The notes beneath the pieces are model-generated. The model had not been told where the DNA came from. It saw nothing but the letters and a program-made list of their open reading frames with translations, and made no database searches. Source: a virus. From it: a DNA stretch of 30,880 nucleotides. Positions 25,387-30,880 of the stretch are shown piece by piece; position 1 is the first letter of the stretch, and every line of letters begins with the position of its first letter. The DNA lies in the IMG/VR virus record IMGVR_UViG_3300012936_000092, positions 1 through 30,880 of that record; one strand, given 5' to 3'. A program made the position numbers and the translations under genes.

Positions 25387-25700
25387 TCTGGATAGTCTCT
25401 GTACAAAAAGTGTTGTATGGTTTCTCCGTCTACCCACTGATTGAATCCTACGTGTTCAGTTTCGATATCATCAACATTTGATACCACATGTGTCATAGCA
25501 TCATCTAGTGCCTGCATGGTTTCAAATTCCATATCTATTCTAAACTCTGGCAAGTCCATTGAACGAAATCCCAACTTCATTCTGGTGATTCTATAGGCAT
25601 GCATTGTAGGTAATTTATCTAGGAAAAGGCGCATGTTTGCCACAAAAGTTCGTGCATCTATACCTTCTTTTACATCGGCGTAAACTGTGTAAACATTCAT
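25383..25700 (-). CDS. Small conserved protein, dimeric alpha/beta-barrel type (DUF6614-like)
   Basis: 105 residues. It begins MNVYTVYADVKEGIDARTFV and continues with YRITRMKLGF and an acidic helix DMEFETMQALDDAM. The strand-helix-strand order and the N-terminal 'vYtv..dlk.g' pattern resemble small ferredoxin-like barrel proteins, including a family I recall from alphaproteobacteria as DUF6614. No catalytic residues stand out. The start overlaps the preceding stop as TAATG, so it is the last member of the gp26-led operon. Family assignment is tentative and function unknown. Confidence 0.7.
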   Translation of the reverse strand: MNVYTVYADVKEGIDARTFVANMRLFLDKLPTMHAYRITRMKLGFRSMDLPEFRIDMEFETMQALDDAMTHVVSNVDDIETEHVGFNQWVDGETIQHFLYRDYPD

Positions 25701-26131
25701 TATATTCTGCCTTTTAGTATCTCAAATCCGTCAATTTTTGTCTTGTAGTCATCTGCTTGTCCGAGATACAAATAATCAAAACCACGTTTTTTATATATTG
25801 CACACTCGTTTTTCAAACTTCGTATACCTAAACGCAATCCTGGATTTACATAGTCCCAAGCAAACTGTACTGCTTCAACGTTTTTCTTATTATAACATCT
25901 AAGTAAACTAAATGCAACCAATTTTTCATCTTTATCGTAATATCCATACACTTCGTTTTTGTCGTCATAGTATTCTTCTGGAAAGATAGGCATTACACTC
26001 TTAAACTTTTTATGTTTACAGTAAGCGTCGTAGATTGGTTCAAGTTGATTTGGAAACGGACAGGTGATTTTTTTACAGTTGTCCATCAGCGAATAGTTGG
26101 TTTCGCTTAGATTAATTCTTGCGTATATCAT
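25700..26131 (-). CDS. GNAT-fold protein resembling the C-terminal half of arginyl-tRNA-protein transferases
   Basis: 143 residues. EVYGYYDKDEKLVAFSLLRC gives the central strands, and the C-terminal part NPGLRLGIRSLKNECAIYKK with RGFDYLYLGQADDYK matches the layout of the ATE/Bpt C-terminal region, where a 'lg...l..ei.....g.dylYLGy' segment precedes the substrate site. The N-terminal cysteine-containing half of true aminoacyl-tRNA-protein transferases is missing, so it may be a GNAT acyltransferase of other specificity. It overlaps both neighbours (ATGA upstream, TAATG downstream). The substrate is unknown; it could modify a phage or host protein N-terminus, but this is inference. Confidence 0.6.
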   Translation of the reverse strand: MIYARINLSETNYSLMDNCKKITCPFPNQLEPIYDAYCKHKKFKSVMPIFPEEYYDDKNEVYGYYDKDEKLVAFSLLRCYNKKNVEAVQFAWDYVNPGLRLGIRSLKNECAIYKKRGFDYLYLGQADDYKTKIDGFEILKGRI

Positions 26132-26637
26132 TTTCTTGGATCTTTTCTATGAGCAAATACTTCTTGTAGGTATTCTTCATCCCAGCCATCATAGTAACCT
26201 TTGTGGGCTAGGAATCGAGCATGTTCTTCTAGTTTCGCCTTATCTTGTATGAGTATGAGTGCGTATTTACCCATATTAAAACAGACTCCGTTATGCTCCT
26301 CGACTGTGTCTGGATGATCAGCGAGTGCTAGTAGATTGCGTTTGCGAAATCGTTTGCTCACGTTAGCAACATCCACTGCCCAGTTGAAGTATGCATCATC
26401 AAATTGTTTGGGTGGATAGGCAAAGATTACAACATCGTTTTTGCCAAGATACTGTTTTTTAGCAAATTTATAAAGATCGTCAATTGGATCCTTGCCTATT
26501 CTTACGTCATATTGATTTCTTAATCTTGCTTGTCGTGCATACGGACAAGGCGGAAAATTGCCCAGTGCTGGATGAGGAACTTCCACAAAGTTAATTAACC
26601 ACTGTTCAATGTCTGCTTTTACTTGATCGATTACCAA
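26128..26637 (-). CDS. Conserved protein of unknown function (CPYA motif)
   Basis: 169 residues. There is no ATG near the N-terminus; the likely start is TTG at 26637, overlapping the gp51 stop (TTTTGGTAAT). It begins MVIDQVKADIEQWLINFVEV, then HPALGNFPPCPYARQARL, which resembles the 'lnLCPFA' motif of small DUF1415-type proteins, then DVVIFAYPPKQFDDAYFNWA and a C-terminal EEHARFLAHKGYYDGWDEEY helix. No known catalytic set is visible. I recall similar proteins in marine T4-like phages. Part of the coupled gp26 operon. Confidence 0.65.
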   Translation of the reverse strand: MVIDQVKADIEQWLINFVEVPHPALGNFPPCPYARQARLRNQYDVRIGKDPIDDLYKFAKKQYLGKNDVVIFAYPPKQFDDAYFNWAVDVANVSKRFRKRNLLALADHPDTVEEHNGVCFNMGKYALILIQDKAKLEEHARFLAHKGYYDGWDEEYLQEVFAHRKDPRK

Positions 26638-26807
26638 AACGGTTGTCCAGTTTTTTTAGCAGTTTCTAGATTTTCTTTAATTAGACTGCCTATATATTCA
26701 CGTTCTGAGGTACTCATATGAACTATTTCATTATAGGTTACACCACCTCGCATGTACCAAACCATTTTCAGCATGTCTTCTTTAAGGCTCTTAACTTCTT
26801 TGTCCAT
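26631..26807 (-). CDS. 51: Baseplate hub assembly protein gp51-like
   Basis: The open frame extends from 26912 to 26631; the first methionine outside gp26 is at 26807 and gives 58 residues starting MDKEVKSLKEDMLKMVWYMR and ending KKTGQPFW. Coding character clearly begins before that methionine (SSPERIEQIVSDMDKEV), yet neither an ATG, GTG or TTG nor a Shine-Dalgarno sequence is found there. In T4 gene 51 directly follows gene 26, and gp51 helps hub assembly, so position and the short helical marine form support the name. Either translation starts at 26807 by reinitiation after the gp26 stop 39 bases upstream, or the frame is entered by -1 frameshifting from gp26 at 26864-26870. Both readings end at 26631. 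Confidence 0.65.
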   Translation of the reverse strand: MDKEVKSLKEDMLKMVWYMRGGVTYNEIVHMSTSEREYIGSLIKENLETAKKTGQPFW

Positions 26808-26845
26808 GTCACTAACGATCTGTTCGATACGTTCAGGAGAGGACG

Positions 26846-27691
26846 TTAAGAGCCTGATGCGAAAAAATTTGCAACATTTAGTGTGAATGGAGTTTCGTAT
26901 TTGTGTTGACACTTATCACAAGTTATGGTTAATGGTTTTATTTCACTGACTTCTTTGATGTATTCAATTTTTTTACGTATTTTATCAAAGTGTTTGTTAT
27001 CACAATTTTGTAGATATTCCTTAATATGATTTTTATCGACCACTATATCATCACCAGCTTTGATCATTGCTATGCTATCAGCAATGGCATTTAACGTAAG
27101 CACACTTATATTGGTGAAGGCATCTTGTATTTTTTGCAGTTTTTCTTCTTCCGGCAGATCACTTTGAGGTAATGCTTCTAGCATTTTTTGATCCTGAAAC
27201 TGTGATAGATTATTATCGTTCTGTTCTTTGTAACTTAAAGGTTTAAAGTGAATGCTTACATCGCCATTTACAACTGGTGTACTATAATCTGGCATTGCAA
27301 CGCTTTCTAGAATTGTTCTTAAGTCAATACCAAAGTCACTGATTTCTTCGCATTTTGGACACGTACTAGTAAAGTCCATCTCATGTCCATAGCTGGCCAT
27401 ACGAATTGATATCAACAATGTGTCTAAATCAGCAGTACTAATTTGCCAAGGATCTTTGAATGCTGGAATGCAACTTTTTACAACATTTGCAACTGCGGCA
27501 CCGTTGAACAATGCATCAGCAGTTCTATATTGAATCTCATCTAGTGCAGTCATTGGATACACTGGTAGTTCTCCGTTTTCTGGCATATCTACAACTGTTT
27601 CATCATAGTATGCACCTTCACTTGGCAACTTAATATAGATCGCTGGTTGCCTGAAATGTTTTGCAAGTGGATTCTCTTGTTTTACTTCCAT
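26846..27691 (-). CDS. 26: Baseplate hub subunit gp26 (T4_baseplate family)
   Basis: 281 residues of the T4 gp26-type hub family. Diagnostic N-terminal features are LPSEGAYYDETVVDMPENGE and LPVYPMTALDEIQYRTADAL, followed by SCIPAFKDPWQISTADLDTL. Two CxxC pairs, TCPKCEE near residue 110 and TCDKCQH near 260, could bind zinc, as in other members of this family. In T4, gp26 acts in central hub assembly. ATG at 27691 has AGGG upstream. It heads a five-gene minus-strand operon. Close to its end the message contains the heptamer A-AAT-TTT in frame, which could divert some ribosomes into the gp51 frame. Confidence 0.88.
   Translation of the reverse strand: MEVKQENPLAKHFRQPAIYIKLPSEGAYYDETVVDMPENGELPVYPMTALDEIQYRTADALFNGAAVANVVKSCIPAFKDPWQISTADLDTLLISIRMASYGHEMDFTSTCPKCEEISDFGIDLRTILESVAMPDYSTPVVNGDVSIHFKPLSYKEQNDNNLSQFQDQKMLEALPQSDLPEEEKLQKIQDAFTNISVLTLNAIADSIAMIKAGDDIVVDKNHIKEYLQNCDNKHFDKIRKKIEYIKEVSEIKPLTITCDKCQHKYETPFTLNVANFFASGS
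26864..26870 (-). other. Candidate -1 ribosomal frameshift site between gp26 and gp51
   Basis: On the minus strand the gp26 codons read GCA AAT TTT TTC. The seven bases A AAT TTT form a canonical X-XXY-YYZ slippery heptamer in the correct phase. A -1 slip leads into the gp51 frame, which is open to its stop at 26631, and gives a fusion of 353 residues (276 + 77). No strong downstream pseudoknot is seen by eye. Confidence 0.5.
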
Positions 27692-27702
27692 GTTTTTCCC
27701 TA

Positions 27703-27712
27703 CATAAATACT
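27703..27712 (+). promoter_or_regulatory. T4-type late promoter for the tape-measure gene
   Basis: CATAAATACT on the plus strand, ending 43 bases before the ATG at 27756. It lies in the 64-base spacer between the divergent gp26 and tape-measure genes and shares the ATAAATACT core with the motifs before gp6 and the portal gene. Confidence 0.7.
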
Positions 27713-27721
27713 GTTAACAAT

Positions 27722-27731
27722 GTACTTATAC
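27722..27731 (-). promoter_or_regulatory. Weak late-type promoter for the gp26 operon
   Basis: The minus strand reads GTATAAGTAC, one mismatch from TATAAATA, about 30 bases upstream of the gp26 ATG. It is the only late-type candidate facing gp26 in this spacer. Confidence 0.35.
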
Positions 27732-27755
27732 GGCGAAAAAACGGGCTTTTAATAA

Positions 27756-30017
27756 ATGGCAGACGACCAAACCATCGAAGAACTAACCAGAGCGGTACAA
27801 GCTCTGAATCAGACCATTGCCCAAGGTAAGACTGTTGATCCTAAAGAAGTAGAAAAAGTCAATAGAGCGTTGCAAAATGCATCCAAGTCGTCAAAGGCTC
27901 AGAGCGATGCATCAAAAATGCAAACTGCAGAGATTCAAAAAGGCAGTGTAGGTGTAGGTCGATTTGCAGGTAGTGTAAGCAATCTTGCAAGTAGGACTGC
28001 AAATTTAGCACGAGATTTTAGCGATGCCGCAACGGCAGTAAGAGAAAACCGAGAAGATTTTACCAGTCTAAATCCAGCAATCAAACTTACTGGTGATACT
28101 ATAAGCAAAGCAGGGCAACTAACCGGTGGCGTAGTTGATGCACTAGGAGATGCACTAAAAGGCATTCCTGTTGTTGGTGGAGCAATTGGTGGCCTAGTAA
28201 GTGCCGCTGGTAAGATTACTGCGGCCTTAGCAGAAGCAGCCGGCAATATAATCAACACTGTTGGGCCTATGCTCACGGCAGAACTTGAACGTGCAAGTAA
28301 AGCATATAGACAAGCAGGACAAGTTGGAGCACTAGGAGCCGAAGGATTAACTGGTTTAGCAAATCAAGCCATTGATGCTGGATTAAGTTTTAGTACATTT
28401 GCAGGAGTTATTAATAAAACTGCACCTGACTTGGTTTTTGCATTAGGTAACAGTGCAGATGCAGCCAAAACACTAGCAAGTACCAGTAAAGAAATGATGC
28501 CTTTTAGAAGAGGCTTGCTTGCACTTGGTGTATCAGTCGAACAACAGAATGAACTTACTGCTAGTTATATTGGACTACAACAGAGATTAGGACGTAACGA
28601 ACAAAGAGATGCACGTTCACTTGCACAAGGTTCTCAAAATTATATCAAGAACTTAACAGAACTTTCAAAACTCACAGGCAAAAGCGTCAGCGAGCAACAG
28701 AAAGAACTTGATGATCAAATGCGTAATGTTCGAGCATCGGCAGCCTTGCGTCAAGTGCAACAACGATTAGGTGGACAAGCTGGAAAAGATGCGGCTGATA
28801 ATATTCAAGGCGTAACTTCTGTATTGAAACAGCGTGCTCCGGCTATTGCAGCAGGTTTTGCAGATGCACTAGGCGGAAACTTAGGTACTGATGCGGCCAG
28901 AAACTTTCAACAAGCAACTGGCGCCGCTGGTTTGCAGATCATTGAACAGTTAAAGAAAGGCCAGATTGATAGAGATACTGCACTTATGAAATTGCAAGAA
29001 GCAGGTACTAAAAGATATCAAGCAATGGGTGGCGATCAGTTTGCAATGGCTGCTGGTGGCATGGGTACTGCACTTGAACCAGTAATACTAGACTTACAAA
29101 ACCTAACGTTTGGTGCTAAATTTGGTGAGCAGATAGGTAAAGTTGAACAGCAAGTTAATAAAACTGCTGCAACTACCGATTCAACTACTAAGTCAATGAT
29201 CAATGCTAACGAAGCAATGATTCGATCAGCACAAGCCTTAGATAAACTTGCATTACAAACAACACTGCCACTGGCCGCTAAAGGTATTGAAACATTCACA
29301 TCCGGCATGGTAAAGGCCACTGAAGCTCTTACAAAGTACGTAGGCAAAACACGAGAAGAAATAGCCGCTATGCTAAGAAATGAAGCTGGATTAGGTAAAG
29401 ACACTGTAGAAAAAGGTGACGTTGCAGTTACTTCCGCTGGTGGAGCATTAGCAGGAGCCGCAACAGGTGCATTAATTGGATCAGTTGTTCCGGTTATAGG
29501 AACTGCACTTGGCGGAGTCGTTGGTGGAATTCTCGGACTAGTAGCCGGAAACAAGGCTGGTCAAGAAGGTGTTGGTCAGAGCATGTTTGACTTTGATGAC
29601 GACTCATTTTTTGGACAACTGTTTCACAGTAAATCAAAAAAACCAAAGCCTAAAGCATTAGGTGGTCCAGTGAATCCAGACGAACTCTATCTGGTTGGCG
29701 AAGAAGGACCTGAACTTATGATACCAAATACTGCTGGTATGATTATGCCTAACAACCAATTACCAACTCTTAGCCCAGGTCTCGGTGCGATGGCAGGTCC
29801 TGCAGGAGGTATTGCAGGTGGTATGGACGATACGGCGGCATTTTTCAATTCTCTTGGTGAAGCAGCCACACCTGTTACAGAAACAGGAGCCGCTGGTGGC
29901 GGGGGCATGCAGAATGCTCTAGGCGAAGCCCAAATTGCAAGACTAGATATGCTAATTAGCGAAACATCTCGTGCAAACCAAATTAACACTAAAATCTTAC
30001 AGGCCGCTAGATCATAG
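27756..30017 (+). CDS. Tail tape-measure-like protein
   Basis: 753 residues, largely helical and rich in A, G, Q and K. Residues 1-130 are coiled-coil-like. Residues about 130-175 and 555-600 are glycine/alanine-rich hydrophobic stretches (GALIGSVVPVIGTALGGVVG) typical of tape measures, which are hydrophobic enough to reach a membrane during DNA delivery. The C-terminal LGGPVNPDELYLVGEEGPEL followed by MIPNTAGMIMPN is the near-universal 'G..G..vGE.GPEl..p..G.vi' ending of tape-measure proteins. In T4 this job belongs to gp29 in the hub cluster; this protein is a functional counterpart and may not be homologous to gp29. It has its own late promoter. The ribosome site is weak. Confidence 0.82.
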   Translation: MADDQTIEELTRAVQALNQTIAQGKTVDPKEVEKVNRALQNASKSSKAQSDASKMQTAEIQKGSVGVGRFAGSVSNLASRTANLARDFSDAATAVRENREDFTSLNPAIKLTGDTISKAGQLTGGVVDALGDALKGIPVVGGAIGGLVSAAGKITAALAEAAGNIINTVGPMLTAELERASKAYRQAGQVGALGAEGLTGLANQAIDAGLSFSTFAGVINKTAPDLVFALGNSADAAKTLASTSKEMMPFRRGLLALGVSVEQQNELTASYIGLQQRLGRNEQRDARSLAQGSQNYIKNLTELSKLTGKSVSEQQKELDDQMRNVRASAALRQVQQRLGGQAGKDAADNIQGVTSVLKQRAPAIAAGFADALGGNLGTDAARNFQQATGAAGLQIIEQLKKGQIDRDTALMKLQEAGTKRYQAMGGDQFAMAAGGMGTALEPVILDLQNLTFGAKFGEQIGKVEQQVNKTAATTDSTTKSMINANEAMIRSAQALDKLALQTTLPLAAKGIETFTSGMVKATEALTKYVGKTREEIAAMLRNEAGLGKDTVEKGDVAVTSAGGALAGAATGALIGSVVPVIGTALGGVVGGILGLVAGNKAGQEGVGQSMFDFDDDSFFGQLFHSKSKKPKPKALGGPVNPDELYLVGEEGPELMIPNTAGMIMPNNQLPTLSPGLGAMAGPAGGIAGGMDDTAAFFNSLGEAATPVTETGAAGGGGMQNALGEAQIARLDMLISETSRANQINTKILQAARS

Positions 30018-30018
30018 T

Positions 30019-30028
30019 GATAAATACT
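30019..30028 (+). promoter_or_regulatory. T4-type late promoter for portal gp20
   Basis: GATAAATACT, identical to the motif before gp6, begins two bases after the tape-measure stop and ends 28 bases before the portal ATG. Confidence 0.7.
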
Positions 30029-30056
30029 CCATAACAAAGAGTACATTGGAAATTAT

Positions 30057-30880
30057 ATGTCTTGGAAAAAATACTTTAAAGCAGTTGGTAGTACCGGCGG
30101 ACAACTTAGTCCAATAAGTGGCAACAACTACAGAGGACCTAACTACGGACTTGGTGCTGGTAAAGGTGGTGATTTTGGTTATAAAAATTATCAGAGCCAT
30201 TTACCAGAAGTATACACTGGACATCCTAACAGAATCGAACGCTACAATCAATATGAAAACATGGACACTGATAGCGAAATCAATGCATGTTTAGATATAC
30301 TTGCTGAATTTTCAACACAAGAAAACGAAAGCAACCATACGCCTTTTGAATTACAATACACAGATACTCCAACAAATAATGAAATCGAAATAATACGTAC
30401 ACAGTTACAACAGTGGACAAAACTTAACAAGCTAGATCAGCGTATTTTCAAAATGTTTCGTAATGTGTTAAAATACGGAGATCAAGTGTTTGTGCGTGAT
30501 CCAGAAACATTTGAAATGTACTGGGTCGATATGGCTAAAGTTGTGCGTGTAATTGTAAATGAAAACGAAGGCAAACGTCCTGAACAGTATGTTATACGTG
30601 ATATAAATCCAAACTTTCAAAACATGAGTGTAACCAGTAAAAACACTGTAGACTATGGATCTGGAACCAACGCTGGACAGATAAATGGCACTGGCGGTAA
30701 CGGTGCAATGGGTGGTGGAGCAAACTACAACATACCAAACACAGTCAACACTGGTAGTAGATTCGAACATACCATTAACGAAACAGTGATTGATGCAAAG
30801 AACGTTGTACACTTAGGACTAAGTGAAGGCTTAGACTTTTACTGGCCATTTAGTCAAAGTGTGCTTGAAATGATATTCAA
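30057..30880 (+). CDS. 20: Portal vertex protein gp20 (partial)
   Basis: Open frame from ATG at 30057 to the right edge; the first 274 residues are present (T4 gp20 has 524). The portal is the dodecameric ring through which DNA enters the head. Recognisable portal sequence: HPNRIERYNQYENMDTDSEI, then NACLDILAEFSTQEN, FRNVLKYGDQVFVRDPET, and VHLGLSEGLDFYWPFSQSV near the end. A Gly/Asn-rich insert (about residues 200-235, GGNGAMGGGANYN) is a loop commonly seen in marine gp20 at this place. Its own late promoter lies directly upstream. Confidence 0.93.
   Translation, partial: MSWKKYFKAVGSTGGQLSPISGNNYRGPNYGLGAGKGGDFGYKNYQSHLPEVYTGHPNRIERYNQYENMDTDSEINACLDILAEFSTQENESNHTPFELQYTDTPTNNEIEIIRTQLQQWTKLNKLDQRIFKMFRNVLKYGDQVFVRDPETFEMYWVDMAKVVRVIVNENEGKRPEQYVIRDINPNFQNMSVTSKNTVDYGSGTNAGQINGTGGNGAMGGGANYNIPNTVNTGSRFEHTINETVIDAKNVVHLGLSEGLDFYWPFSQSVLEMIF

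Overview
The window reads as part of the genome of a T4-like contractile-tailed phage, probably from a marine setting. Recognisable core genes include baseplate wedge gp6, gp25 and gp53, a gp5-like hub/spike protein, hub proteins gp26 and gp51, a tape-measure-like protein, portal gp20, the late sigma factor gp55 and the recombination nuclease gp46/gp47. Base composition is AT-rich, genes are tightly packed with ATGA or TAATG junctions, and the core proteins look more like those of marine T4-like phages (cyanophages, pelagiphages) than those of T4 itself. No photosynthesis genes are present, so the host cannot be named from this sequence.

Layout: (1) 1-13458, minus strand: a baseplate block, transcribed right to left. 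It holds a large protein with a disordered VDDF-repeat half, gp53, a 1076-residue structural protein, gp5, gp25, gp6 and a large structural protein cut by the left edge. (2) 13459-13567: a divergent control region with a T4-type late motif facing left and a textbook sigma70-type promoter facing right. (3) 13568-22867, plus strand: one coupled operon of gp55, sulfotransferase-like protein, gp47, second sulfotransferase-like protein, gp46, cobalamin-type radical SAM protein, unknown protein, SPASM-like radical SAM protein, GIY-YIG nuclease and SGNH-like hydrolase. (4) 22868-23384: 517 bases without a credible gene. It moves abruptly from AT-rich to GC-richer sequence full of hairpins and is my best candidate for an undescribed structured RNA. 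(5) 23385-25386, plus strand: a complete glutamate synthase small subunit (gltD) and a third sulfotransferase. (6) 25383-27691, minus strand: gp26, gp51 and three small accessory genes. (7) 27756-30880, plus strand: tape-measure-like protein and portal gp20, cut by the right edge.

How it fits together: gp55 probably directs transcription from sites matching (C/G)ATAAATACT, found upstream of gp6, the tape measure gene and the portal gene, with weaker matches elsewhere. gp46/gp47 process DNA ends for recombination-dependent replication, which T4-like phages couple to late transcription. The accessory genes (gltD, radical SAM pair, sulfotransferases, SGNH hydrolase) point to remodelling of host nitrogen metabolism and to modification chemistry whose substrate is unknown.

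The most noteworthy observations are the structured intergenic region ahead of gltD, a correctly phased -1 slippery heptamer joining gp26 to gp51, the radical SAM cassette inside the recombination operon, the three sulfotransferase-like genes, and the VDDF repeat array. All functional calls come from reading motifs by eye; no database search was run.
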